Part shown: positions 44,025 through 56,243 of the stretch, piece after piece
How the letters are laid out: every line of letters begins with the position of its first letter
Numbering within the stretch: position 1 is the first letter of the stretch
DNA from: Neurospora tetraspora
Taxonomy: Eukaryota > Ascomycota > Sordariomycetes > Sordariales > Sordariaceae
Assembly: GCF_033439725.1 (NCBI RefSeq)
Contig: NW_026944391.1
Span: 1,178,001-1,242,000 of the forward strand
Direction of reading: 5' to 3'
Length of the DNA: 64,000 nucleotides
Made by a program: the position numbers and the translations under genes
The notes under the pieces: generated by a model
Told to the model about the DNA's origin: nothing
The model's database searches: none
Seen by the model: only the letters and a program-made list of their open reading frames with translations

Positions 44025-45373
44025 TCAAACTTGACCACGACGAACAGCGTAGTCAGTCTCACTGACCACACCATCACTGCGCCTCTTCAACTCTCCCACC
44101 TCGCCGGCATTCAACTGCCCACCAAACTCCACCCCATCACTCGTTCCAAGCACCTTGACACTCGCCGTTCCTCCATCCACCGGATCAAACCAAACCGCTA
44201 TCTTCAACGGGGCATTCTGATTAATTGGTCTCTGGAACCAATTCGCGTCTCCAGCCGGTGGATCCAAGTGAAAAGTCGTTTCCGCCCTCTCATACCCCGC
44301 ATGCAAAATCTCAAAGATATCAAACTCCCCGCACCCCGAATCCCAACACGAACATCCACCGTATTGTTGCGTATAAGGGACGCGGGCGTTCTCAAGCCAA
44401 ATGGCCAGCAGGTCGCCACCGGTATGAGGCATGCTGAATTCCAAGAGAAACAAACGGTCGGTTCCCGCGAAGCCCTTTTTGGCGATGGCGCCCGGACGGA
44501 CGTATCCGCAGGAAGCAAAGTCGCAGTCTTGGTCTGTCATTACCAGGAACTCGCCGGTGATGATCTCGTTGGCGAGGATTTGAGGGGTGGAAGAGCCGCC
44601 GGAGGCTTGTGGGTTGATGTAGGAGAGAGAGGCGCCGAAGGGGCCGCCTACGACGCCGGAGCCTTCGCCGCCGCGGTTGCCGAGGAAGGTTAGGCCTTGG
44701 GAGGTTTGGGTGGCTGCGTTGTAGTAGTGGTTACGGGAGAAGGAACCGGCACCGGAGGGGTAGTAGACTCCGAGTTGCTTCAAGTGGATGGGGCCGCGGA
44801 AGATGAGTGTCACCTGCGTATGTCGGTGTTAGTGATGCTATGAAGAGAGGAGGTGGTTGAAGAGGGCAGGGGAGCAAAGGGCAGGGCACAGTAGCGGACT
44901 TGACTTACGGGTTCGTTGAAAGGTGCCAGATCCCCAGAGAACGTCCTGTTGACGTCCGCAAAGCGGCATTCACCCGTCTCCTGGTTCATGTAGGCGACTT
45001 CCCTGTAATCGCCGGTGCTCGCCACGTTGGTGTAAATCACCTGGTCGACCTTCTGGCAGTAGTAATCGCCGTCTTCATAGGTCTTGTGATCCTTGCACAG
45101 CTCATCGGCGCCGACGAAGATCAGCGGGTCGATGGTATGGGGGTCCGCGTAGGGGGCGGACTTCCTGCAGGAGCGACGAGAGATGGTGCCGGAGGGAGAA
45201 GCAGAGGGAGAACCGGAGGAGGGGAGGCCGTTGATGGGGGTGCCAATGGGGTTGATCGAACCGCCTACAGAGATGTTGAGAGAAGGGGAATCCTCGCGGT
45301 TGATGGCAAGGCCGCTGGTGGTGCCCACGAGGGAGACGAGGGCCAGCAAGGCCGTGGGAACCATTGAGTACAT
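44025..45373 (-). CDS. Secreted Tos1/Yjl171c-family cell-wall protein, paralogue A, 417 aa
   Basis: Predicted secreted protein of the fungal Tos1 group, whose members are cell-wall associated and proposed to act on beta-glucan; activity is not established here. Exons 44909-45373 and 44025-44813, one intron (GTAAGT..CGCAG, 95 bp, phase 0, with a CACTAACAC branch). Signal peptide MYSMVPTALLALVSLVGTTSGLA; I start at 45373 rather than the upstream in-frame ATG (45463), because this puts the hydrophobic core at the N-terminus. Then a Ser/Gly/Pro linker, a Cys-containing N-domain (ELCKDHKTYEDGDYYCQKVDQVIYTNV, CRF.., GDLAPFNEP at the splice), and the C-domain beginning VTLIFRGPIHLKQLGVYYPSG with the hallmark YGGCSCWDSGCGEFDIFEIL and TTFHLD. 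Two other copies lie at 47.6 and 51.1 kb. Introns 2 and 3 of paralogue B are absent. Confidence 0.85.
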
Positions 45374-47610
45374 GGTGGCCTTAATGATGGAGGCTTGGGT
45401 CAAGGGAGACTTGGCTCGTAAGGGGTTTGATAGCGAGGGTGGTAGATCGCGAGTGCTGTTCAAGATCTGCGCTAATCTGTGGTTGCAAAAGGAAGGGTTC
45501 GGTAGTAAGAGGGTAGAGGTATCTATAAATACTGCTCCAAGAGCTCAACACCTGGGAATTTCCTGTGGATCTACCCTTCACTGTCCATCACCAGCCGCCA
45601 AACGACTGATAAGGTTTCGAGTGATTCGGATGCCGTTATCGTCCAGGCGAAGGGTCGAAACCATCATCAGATTGAGCCTCAGCCCCACACCAGTACTCCC
45701 GTCGACAGTGAATGGAGGTTTCCTGCTGTTATCAACCGACCAAAAGACAGAAAAGGTCAAAGCGCGAGCCGCCATCTCCCATTCACCTCCGTGGCCCACG
45801 TTTGCCAAGCATCGCGACGGTTGGCGGCCCCATCTTTTGGTGTTTTGAGCCGCTTTTTAGCGTCCTCAGATCGGATGCCCAGCCATCGAGGAACAGTGAA
45901 GTGAAGACTGGATCGTGGGAAAGCCATTTTAGACGCTAGACAGTCCCTTCACCAGCCATGTTCATCTGCTATCCCAGAACTGCAATATTGTATGGCAGTT
46001 GTTAAGTGATATCCCCATGATCCAGCAGATGGCAGAGCCAGACAGGACTGAGGAGAGAATTTCGATCTATATGGGCATTGCGGAAAACAAGGAGTGGACG
46101 AATGTTGACATATCTGCTCGGGGGTGATGACACTTGTGCTTGTGACGCTAGAGGTAGTGATTGCTGTGGTGAGTGGACTGGAAAACATGATGCCCAGCCG
46201 AAAAGGGACTCATCACACTAACAGACAGGGGGCATCACTTGACGAGCAATCATTGTTTGAGCAGAGGACATGATACAGCCTGAGGCACTTGGAATGCCTT
46301 CAAATCCACTCCCATAATACGGAGAACCATAGGCGCAATCAGATCGTTTGAAGTTGAGCTATCCGGCAGTGTTTAGTTGTCAGTGTTAGCTGGCAGAGCT
46401 CGTTGGCATATCAACCAGGGGCAGTCATCCGCTGGCTCAGACCCAACCGAATGATGGGATTCTTGACTCCCAAGGGACTGTTCACTGGTTGAAGCACTGG
46501 ACGAAGATTGAAATAGAACACGCTGGCTTGACTCCAAGCATCAAGACCCAAACAAACATGCACATCAAACCCCTGGATCCAGGGAAGTGACTCTATCTGC
46601 CAAACTGCCGAACAACACAGAACCACTTCGAACTTATCCTGCGCTTCTGTTGCGTAGGGACTGGGTATAATTAGGTACCTCTACATCCCGTATCGTCTCA
46701 TCCTCCCTGCCGTCTTGATGTCTTCATGACCTCTACTGGTCAACTGATGGAAACGCCCGTTGCCCACAATCGGAGTTCTTCATACCAGCGTTATAATGTT
46801 TCCGTCTTGCAAAACTGTCTCTGAATGGAACACTTGGTCTTATTGGGTCTTGCAGAGGTCCATCTTCATCGTTCTCATCAAATCAGACTAGGTTACCATG
46901 AAGCCAGTGATGAGATGAAGCGATGTCGCCGTCGATATAAGGTTTGACGGCCGGAGACTGGTCTTGCCAGCCGAAATTCCTCCTCTTGAGATCAAAAATC
47001 GTGACGGAAAGGTGGGCACCTGTCAGTGAAGAGAAGACCGGCAGGTAGAGTGGAACCACAAAATCGAAATCCGTCGAGAGATATGGTAGTGAAGTGGACG
47101 ACCAGCGGTCCGGGTACGTGCCGTCTCAATCCGTCAGGTCGATATCCGTTTGGATATCACTTGGCATATTCTTCGAGCTTCTCCCGAGAGGTTCCATATC
47201 ATTGTGAAGGAACTCCAGAAGTTCAGACGGAGCCTTATCCGTTGCCTCCTCCCCACCTCTGCCGTGTGGGAACAGGGAGTGAAGGACCAAAACCTCAAGA
47301 AGTGGAGACTTCCCGCCTTATATATCAGACCAAGATACCTTCACCTGGACAACCACCCCGTTTACTTCATTCGAGATCCCGTCTTGGCTGTGGGAGTGAA
47401 TGGTAAACCCATGGGATCCACCTAGAATTTCGGTGGTGAAGGGAATCTGGAATATTTTCTGGGATACCATAAAAGGACCCCTTCTCCCTCCTAGAACCAA
47501 ACTTCTCCCTTCTTCAACACCACCGAGCAGATCACGAACACTCAGTGATCAGCAACACCGAACCGAACCCAACCACATCAACCACGATCAACATCACGAA
47601 GGATCCAGCC
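45374..47610. promoter_or_regulatory. Shared divergent upstream region of Tos1-like genes A and B
   Basis: 2.2 kb between two divergently transcribed paralogues, no gene recognised. TATA-like elements lie about 150 bases upstream of the gene A ATG (TATTTATAGA on the minus strand, complement of 45522-45531) and about 140 bases upstream of the gene B ATG (CATAAAAGG at 47469-47477). A comparable GTATAAGAG at 50926-50934 lies about 135 bases before gene C. The similar spacing supports these as core promoters. Confidence 0.5.
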
Positions 47611-49090
47611 ATGATCCTCAAGATGTTTTGGCCCCTTGTGGGCCTCCTCACCCTCGGCGCCTTGAACGGTGTCACCTCGGTCGCTGTCTCTCGCAGCTCT
47701 TCTTCTCTCTCTGGTTCTGGTTTGGTCTCGTCCAACGGCAGTTCCTCCATCGTGGCTCGCATGATGTCTCCCTATGACGCCGATCCCGACTTTAACCCCC
47801 ATCTCAACGTCCCGGATATTTCTTCTGATGAGCTCTGCGCCCGTGGCAAGACTTTGGAAGATGTTGACGCGAACAGCCCTGGCAATTGGTATTGCCAGAA
47901 GGTCGATCAAATTCTCTACACCAAAGTCACGAAGCCCGGCACCTATCAAGAAGTCACCTTCATGGACAATCAGTCCGGTGAATGCAGGTTCTCGCCGAGG
48001 GAGTTCAAGGGTGATTTGGCGCCCTACAATGAGCCCGTAAGTCAACAGACACTCTCTTTTGAGCCACTGTAACCGTAAGATCTGGATACTAACCGCCATC
48101 ACCTCAGCTTTCCATTATCTTCCGCGGTCCTCTGCGCCTTAAGCAGTTCTCCGTCTATACTCCCGGCGGTGGCGGTTCATACAACCGTATCGGAGAATAC
48201 CACGCGGCTTCTCAGACCAGAAACGGCATCATGTTCCTGGGTAACCGCGGTGGCGCCGGCTCTGGCGTTGCTGGCGGGTAAGTCCCCTTCCAAGCGACGT
48301 TCCTAAGATATTTCAACCAAGCTAACAATGCCTTGCAGTCCATTTGGTGCCTCGCTTTCTTACGTTTCTGCCGACGGTCTCGGCGGTGCTTCAGGCCCGC
48401 AAACTCTTCACGACGTCCCCCTGGTTTCTCACGCTGAGATTGTCGTCACAACCGATCAGCCCTGCGATGGCTCCTGTGGATACAGGCGCCCCGGAGCAGT
48501 CACATACAGTAAATTACCTTTCCCCCCTTGTCAACTCTGATCATTCTCCAGTCCAGTCACTAACCACTTCCGTCACAGAGGGTTTCCCCGGTTCAGCCCG
48601 GGTCTTCATGTTCGAATTTTCCATGCCGGACGAGCCGCAACACAATGGCGAACCTGGAGGTAACGAGCCAGCCATTTGGTTGTTGAACTCCCGTATTCCC
48701 AACACCGCCCAGTACAATACGTGCAACTGTTGGGCATCTGGATGCGGCGAGCTGGACATCTTCGAGATTATCTACCCAGGACAGACGAAGGCTGTTTCAA
48801 CCTTCCACTTGGACGGAGACGGAAAGTCGGCCGGCGATGCCAACTGGCTCCAACGCCCGACAGGCGGCCCCATCAAGCTCGCCGTTGTGATGGATGCCAC
48901 CAACGGTGGCACTGTCTCGATCAAGAATATGGGCGCCAGCGATGGCGGACGTTTCGGCGGCTCCCTTTCCGCCAGCCAGGTCGAGGGCCTGAAGGCCAAG
49001 AGCGGCCTGGTCTCGGAGTACGTAAGGGGTACTCGAAACGGGCATCAAGAGACGGACAGGTCTAAAAGGAATCAAGGGAAGGAAGGATGA
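47611..49090 (+). CDS. Secreted Tos1/Yjl171c-family cell-wall protein, paralogue B, 425 aa, three introns
   Basis: Exons 47611-48036, 48108-48277, 48339-48508 and 48579-49090; all introns GT..AG, the first with TACTAAC branch. The spliced frame is exact (1278 nt). Signal peptide MILKMFWPLVGLLTLGALNGVTSVA. It has the same domain order as paralogue A: DELCARGKTLEDV..WYCQKVDQILYTKV, GDLAPYNEP at intron 1, LSIIFRGPLRLKQFSVYTPGGGGSY, GGAGSGVAGG at intron 2, CGYRRPGAVTYKGFPGS at intron 3, and the hallmark CNCWASGCGELDIFEIIYPG (Leu replaces Phe in GEFDIFE). The C-terminus after SGLVSEY diverges into a charged HQETDRSKRNQGKEG tail unlike paralogue A, so an alternative 3' splice (possible donor GTAAGG near 49021) should be considered. 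Function as for A: secreted, cell wall, probably glucan-related. Confidence 0.82.
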
Positions 49091-51068
49091 TTAGCACAGG
49101 TAGCATAGGCGTTTGGGAGTTTTTGCTTTCGAGATACCCCGCGCAGTAGGAATTTTAATGGCACTTCCCTTTTAAACAGATTCTCATTTTGATGCATATT
49201 GGTAGCGTACTGTATTTGTGTGTATTGACTCGCAGAAAACCCGCATCATGCAATGCTTGACTTTAACTCTTGCTTTGAGGCGGAGACTGCATTTACGTCA
49301 CCGACATGCGCCTTCCGGTGTCGCTCGTTGCTTCTGTTCTTCGTCATCTCATCACCACCACACTACAACATGGCACATCGCACTTTCTTCTTGCCCCTGA
49401 CCAAACACAGAGGATCCATCTGCCACGACCTCCGCGACGGCAAATTTCGCATCATTGGCACCATAGGCCATACTTGACAAGGATCCAAAACGTCGGACGC
49501 AGAAGCCAACTCCAGCCCGCGCTCCTGTTCCTCCAAGTACCGCCTTTTCGCCTCTCCACTCGTCCTACTCGCTCACGAGACTTCGCCAATTTTGGATCAG
49601 GGGAGAACACTAGGCTGACTACCAGAACTGCGAATTTGTCATCATTTTAACTTCTCCTACCTAGAGGTATTCAGGGGCCACTTGTCTGCATCCCCTGCAA
49701 GAGGATAAAATCGAAACATGCGATTCATCACGCGAACATGGCACTGAAGACATCACGTTGCCGTCCCCGTTCTGCTGAGCAGTGCCTCCGGACACTCGCG
49801 CGTAACGAACCGTCTCGATGCCAGCGGAACTTGGAATTTTTATCGCTGAACTAACCAATGTCTGAAACTGATTTCGGTGGCATTGACGTGATTATCTAGG
49901 CGACCGGAAATCCCCAAATATCGCATGAGTAACACCTTGCTTGGTCACAAGTAGGAACGGACCCAGGCCAGCCTCCCCAACGTATGGTTCAAGCTCGTAC
50001 GTATGAACCGCACTCAAGAGGCTTCCGCCAGTCATAACTATTCGGGGCATGGTTTTAGAGCCTCGGCTGAGCCTTTCTGTGCATTGGATAGGTGTCCCTG
50101 ACAAAGCTTCTGCTGAACAGCCGTAAAGGGGGTGTTGATAGGTAGGCATTGCCCCAGCATCGGTCGATGATCCTTCGAATGCTCATGGTGATGGCAGAAT
50201 GAGTTTTACATATATCAGGGCGGGCAGAGGATCGGGTGCCTATCATGAGAAATGATAACAGTTCAGAGGATATTCCAGAATCTTCCCAAGCCGTTATGAT
50301 CCATCATTTTCCATATATCCTTGAATTTTGTTTTCAACGCTTCAGTCTACCTTTTGAGTGTTTTCCCTTCAGTATTGTGCCAGTTTTAAGCCCATCCAGG
50401 AGGTCTGATGTGCGGACAAACAAAGAAATCGTTCCTGATTGCCCGCGGAACAGTCATATCAAGCCGCCGCATCATCCGTTCCGGTATCCCATGCCAGTGA
50501 ACGGAGCCCCTGACTTCTTCCGTGCCGGACGGCAGACCGCACGGCACCCGAACCGCAATGTAACCCTTCAAGATTTTCCACTTCCCCGATTCACTTGATG
50601 CCGTCCTGTTCACTTGCTGAGGGATGGGAGCCACATCCCCAAACCTTCGGATCCGAAGGACCCTTCACCACCACTGCCGTTCGGTCCAGAACACTCGACG
50701 ATATTTTGGCATGAAGGTTGCGGGACAGAACCCCTTGATTTGAGCTGGAATGTCCATTCACTCCCGCTTTCTGGTCCACTTCCGTCCCGAACTTCTGGAC
50801 AAAGTGAATTGTGGACGGCTGGCAAGGTTGGAGATGCCTTCACTTGTGGCCGTAACGGCTGGCGATGGCTTGGTGAAGTGTCCTTGGATATTTTGGGTGG
50901 AGTTGTGGAATTTCTTCCAGCAGTAGTATAAGAGCACCCCATTCTTCCCCCTCTGAACTCCTTTCCACCATCGCCAACTCCGATATCGAGAATATCAACC
51001 CTTCGAGGACAGCGGTACCCAACTTTGAAACAAGCGAGGCCGACCACAGTCGACCACCCAACAACGCC
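49091..51068. other. Intergenic between Tos1-like genes B and C
   Basis: About 2 kb of ordinary composition. No gene recognised; the right end holds the gene C promoter (TATA-like GTATAAGAG at 50926-50934) and a C/T-rich leader. Confidence 0.5.
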
Positions 51069-54000
51069 ATGAAGTCCAACATGGCGAGCCTCATCATGGC
51101 GCTCGTGGCCCTCTTCGCCTTTGCTACCTTCGTCAACTCCGTCGCAATCAACAGCACTCTATCCTTCGTCTCCAACTCCGGTCTTGCTTCTCGCTCCCAC
51201 GCTGGTCTGTTCCCCCGCGCCCACGCCGGCCCTCCCGACTCCGGTGTCTTCGACCCGCATTCCGTTACCCCCGACAGCCCCGACGAGCCCAGGATGCAGA
51301 CCGGCAGCCAGGACCTCTGCAAGGACCACGATAAGGAAGAGAACGGCAGCCACTTCTGCCAGAATGTCCAACAAGTCGTTTACACCAACGTGAACACTCC
51401 CGCTGGCCAGTACAAGGCCGTCACATCCATGGACAAGGACACCAAGCGCTGTGACATGGCTCCAAAGTCCTTCGGAGGAGATTTAGCTCCGTTCAATGAG
51501 TCTGTACGTCTTCCTCCCCTCCCACTCCCTGTACCAGTGTCAACTAACAACCCATAACCAGATCTCAATGCACTTCCACGGCCCTCTGCATCTCAAACAG
51601 TTCGCCTTCTACCTCCCCGGTGCCGGCGGCTCCTACGAGCGTAAAGGCTACTACCACGCCCCATCGCAAACCTCCGAGCACCTCACCTTCATGGGCAACT
51701 TCGGCGGCCAAGGCTCCGGCGTGTTCACCGAAGCCTGGGGCGCCTCTCTCTCCTTCGCCAACGCTCATGGCGACGGCGGTGCCTCATCCCCCACCACCCT
51801 TGCCGACGCTCCGACTCCTGCTCCGACGGCTCATGCGGCTACGTCCAGCCCGGCGCCGTCGCACGCAAAGGGTTTCCCGGCACTTCTAGGATTTTCCTTT
51901 TTGAATTCTCGATGCCCCAAGACGCAGCTAACCCCGGATACGACGAGCCTGCTATCTGGCTTCTGAACGCCAGGATCCCGTACACGCAGCAGTACTGAGA
52001 CTGCAGTTGCTGGAATTTCGGGTGTGGAGAATTTGACATTTTCGAGATCGTGAATAACGCCTACACCAAGGCTTTGAGCACGTTCCACTTGAATCCGTTT
52101 GGAGCGGGTGATCCCAACTGGTTCAAACGGCCGGTGGATGGACCGGTTAAGGTGTTGTTGTACATGGATCCGAGCGAGGGCGGAAAGGTCAGTGTGAAGA
52201 TGTTGGGGGGTAGTGATGGAAGTAGGTTTGGGAAGAGAAAACCTACCCACACACACCCCCATTCCTATACGCACACACCTTCCCCTTCCGATAGCTGGCA
52301 TATAAATACAATCGTTTTATATAGTAAAATCGAGTTTTCTAATGTCTAACAAACGGGTTAGACTCGCCAAATCCGCCAGAGTGCCAAAATTATAATACTT
52401 TCGTAGTATTTAGTTTCGAGACCACGCGTTCAATATAAATCCAACTATATAGTTCAAATCCATCTCTTATTTATTTACTTAATAATTTCTACTCCTTATC
52501 GTTACTAATTACAATAGGGTTCTTATTACTACCCTTTCTCCTATACTATATAAGAACCCGGTTAAAATTACTCTCGTCGTTAACGTAGTCTTCTTTATAA
52601 TATACATTGGTTATAGAATTATCCTAATCCCAACCCTCGTTATCTACCTATCGACGGTATTTCTTATACTTCTTAAAATCCTATACCGTTTTAATATTAA
52701 ATAAACGACGAGAATACTCATAATACTTATTAGCGAAGGGACCGTAATACTAATACTACTTTTACCCCTATCGCTATTATACTAAAGGACGTATAGGACT
52801 AATCTCTAACTTTACTTTTACCTACAATTTAAAATAATTAAAAAAATGACCTTTACACTATTCTACCCACTCTCTATCCCTTTCGAAGGCCACCCTATAT
52901 AAGGGTTCTATTTTAAAAAGTAAATTCCTTAAAAAGTAGTATAAAGGAAGGGGGAGGATATAAACAGCGGCCTGCTTCTACTCTTATACCTCCTTAATGA
53001 AGTAAATTTACTATTACTTATTTATAAGCAGCTCTAGGGTCTTATTATTCCTAGCTATTTATATATACAATTCCCTCTTATAGAAAGGAATAAAATCCTC
53101 CTCTAAATTCGATTCTTAAAAATTATAATCGATTTCTACCCTATTAAAATAGGTAGCGTCGTCGTATAGGATTACAGGAGGTAGCTACTTTCTAACGGGG
53201 AATAAAAATTACCGTATAAAAAAGGAGGAGGAGGATTTCAATAAGGGGAGGGACGGGGTATTAAATAAAATAAAAATATTAAAATTAAAATTTAAATCGA
53301 TATTAATACGTCCCTTAGAATTAAATTGAGAATTAAAAATAACGATATAATTAATAATAGGAGTAAGCTCCCTTAATTAACTAAGTTTTAACTAGGCTAC
53401 TTTCTTTATTACCCTCTTAGTTACCTTTTTAATACGTAATTATATAATTATTTAACAATTCATAACATTAAAAACCTTAATATTATCGCCTAATTTATAT
53501 TAGGAATAGTTACACCGTACTGAAATTTATGTAAGGGTAATATTCTTCGATTTACCGCGCGGACTAACAAATTATAAGGAAATAAATTAAAAAGTGGGCT
53601 AAAAAACAGGCGGTCGTACAACGAAAATACAATCTTTATTAAATAAGCTACCCTTATTACGAAAACAACTCTTAAACACCGCCTTAACAACTAATTTAAA
53701 GGAAAAATATCTATTTACCGAATCCTTTATAGAGAATTAATATAAAAATACCCAAATAGGGGATTTATATAAATAGGGAAACCTTATCCTAATTTAATTC
53801 AAATACTAATATAAATAATAATTATCCTTCATAATTAAAATTATACCTTCCTTACGCAAATATATTACTTCTATATTATAAATATAAAATAGAGAATATT
53901 ACTTATTAAAATAGCCGGTATAAGGGGGAAAAGGGATACTATCGTCGATAATCACACTAATATATATAGAAAGGAATATTACGAATAAAAAATAATACTA

Positions 54001-56243
54001 ATAATTTAATAAATTTAATATTTATAATAATATTTCTAAACGGTAATTACTAAATGCACTAATATTAATCTATTTAATACGTACCTACGTTACTAATTTA
54101 CTAACAATTATATTATAATATCAATATTAATTATTAATATACTACGTACTAACTTTATAAAGGTTAATAAAACTGCTACGAATTAATAATCAATACAATT
54201 TAAATAAGCCGGTATTAAATTCATTTAACGATATAATCCTTTACCCATAATTAAAATAATTTATTATATAGTAGCCGGCTTAATTCTCTTTAATAAGGAA
54301 ATAATTATTCATAATATACTCAAATAACGGCTATTATAATTTACTAAATTTATTAACGACTATTACATATACTTTTTAAAAACCTTTTACCGAAGAGTTA
54401 TAAATTATATACTACTATATAAAAGATAATAAAATACACGTAATAGCGAGCTTACTATTATAGAAGGACTTAAATATTTTATTAATTTTCTTTACCGTAC
54501 GTACCTTTTAATAAAGATATACGAATTTACGGACGTTAAAAGTATTTAATTAATATTAATATTAATAATTAACTTATTTAATTCGGTTTCAAATAAAAAT
54601 ATATTTTCTTATTAGAACTCTCCTTACTATTACCGTCGATAATTAATACGTCGTTGTCCTCTTCCTTCTTATTATTTTACTCCTCCCCTACTACAGGCGG
54701 GCGCCGCTAGAGTTTCTTAATATTCTTAATAATATTATAATTAAAATATTAAATATATTATTGTAGAATAATATTATTAAGGAGGAAGGATTATAAAGGG
54801 CTAATAAATTACGCGTCTTTATCAATTATAATAACGCCTGGTAGAAGGATTTCTATAGCGCGCGCCGTCTTTACAATTTAAGTAATAAAATAAATAAATC
54901 CCTTCTCCCTTTTGCCATTAAAAACCGTTTAGAATATCAGTATAGAAGTTTTCTCGTATATTAGAATAACGCCCTATATTAAAGGGAAGTAGTAATAATT
55001 AATTTTATACGTAATATTAAATACAATTATAAATAGGCTCTATATTTATACTTTGCATTATCAATTTATTAATTAGAAGGCGTTCGATAATACAATCCTT
55101 TCATCGTTTTCTTAATTAATATAATAGCGCGCAATAGTCTCGTCGTTCTCTAATACCCTTACGAATGCCTATATATCCCGATACCCCGCTCGAAATAACT
55201 ATTTAAATTATAGCTATAAATTATTAAAGTTTTTATACGTAATAAAGAAATATAAATACTAGTCTTTAATTAAAGAATAAACGGATTAGATAGTTAACTC
55301 TTTTCTCTCGAATAGAGTATTAATTTAATTAGCTGCCTTTAAATCTAGAAGGAGTATTTTCTCCCGTAAAAGAAGATGGGTATTAAGGTATTTAGATGGC
55401 GGGTAGCTATTATAGGTACCATTAACTACGGTTAGAATTTATCGCTAATCGGTCGTTACGGTCGCGAATATTATAATATAGAATAGGTAGTTTAGAGCGA
55501 TCCTTTTAAACGTTTATTACCACTTACTTTGGAGATTCGTATAAGGTTATAATCAATACGAAATATATTCGTATTAATAGAAATAACGAAAAATCGTATT
55601 ATATATTGGGTAATCGGGGTTCTTAATTTTATATTTATAAAAATATTAAATTATAATACTAAAGCGATTTTTAAAGTAGAAGGTTATGAAATCGTAGCGA
55701 GCGTTGGTAACGGTATCCTTAGGAGGGAACGCGGCGTACAATATAATTACCTCCTATAAATTATAGTAAAAGGAGGAATTGGATACGAAGGTAGTAATAC
55801 GATCCGCGAGTAACGGCGCGCGCAATATTATTTATAAATAATCTAATTAGTTAAATATAAAGAGAGATAATCGAAGTACGTACTATTGAACTATATACTA
55901 CTAGTATTGGTAATATAGTATTATAATATTATAGTAAATTGATACTATGCGTGCAAAAATCGTTAAATCTGTACGACTCTAGAAATCAAGAAATTTTAAC
56001 GAAATATTACGTGCATCAAAAATACGAAATTTAACGGGTAAAACGGGTCTTTTTAATATAGATATTATAGGCTGGCACGAGCTATCAGGGTAAGGGTTAT
56101 GTATGGAGGGTGTGTGCGTATAGGTTTCGAGGTGTGTGTGGGTAGGTTTTCTCTTTGGGAACACCCTGTCGAAGGGAGAGGTGGATGCTTTGAAGGCGAG
56201 GAGTGGTGGGTTGGTGAGCGATTTTGCTATTCGCCGCCCCTAG
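51069..56243 (+). pseudogene. Tos1/Yjl171c-family paralogue C, disrupted by deletion, stop codon and element insertion
   Basis: The start is intact: signal peptide MKSNMASLIMALVALFAFATFVNSVA, DLCKDHDKEENGSHFCQNVQQVVYTNV, GDLAPFNES, then an intron (51504-51561, GTACGT..CCAG) and ISMHFHGPLHLKQFAFYLPGAGGSY. Three lesions follow. After PTTLAD (about 51803) a net 34-nt deletion relative to paralogue B shifts the frame; SCGYVQPGAVARKGFPG continues in another frame. TGA at 51996-51998 interrupts the hallmark region just before DCSCWNFGCGEFDIFEIV. At GSRFG the last exon is cut by a 3.9 kb element (52235-56153), after which the gene resumes GNTLSKGEVDALKARSGGLVSDFAI and ends TAG at 56241. Introns 2 and 3 are absent, as in paralogue A. 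Any product would be truncated before the CSCW hallmark. Confidence 0.88.
52235..56153. mobile_element. 3919-bp RIP-mutated element with terminal inverted repeats and 8-bp target duplication
   Basis: The left end and the reverse complement of the right end share GAGAAAACCTACCC and the CACACACC that follows (23 bp identical), then six mismatches, then CCTATACGCACACACC (16 bp identical). The insertion is flanked by TTTGGGAA on both sides (52227-52234 and 56154-56161), consistent with an 8-bp target-site duplication within the Tos1-like exon. An 8-bp duplication suits hAT-like transposons among others. The interior is strongly AT-rich. The minus strand around 52500-53200 reads as a coding ghost with TAG/TAA at many positions (ILYDDATYFNRVEIDYNF, FANKYYEYSRRLFNIK and DESNFNRVLI). 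I could not assign that protein, so the superfamily is open. Confidence 0.82.
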
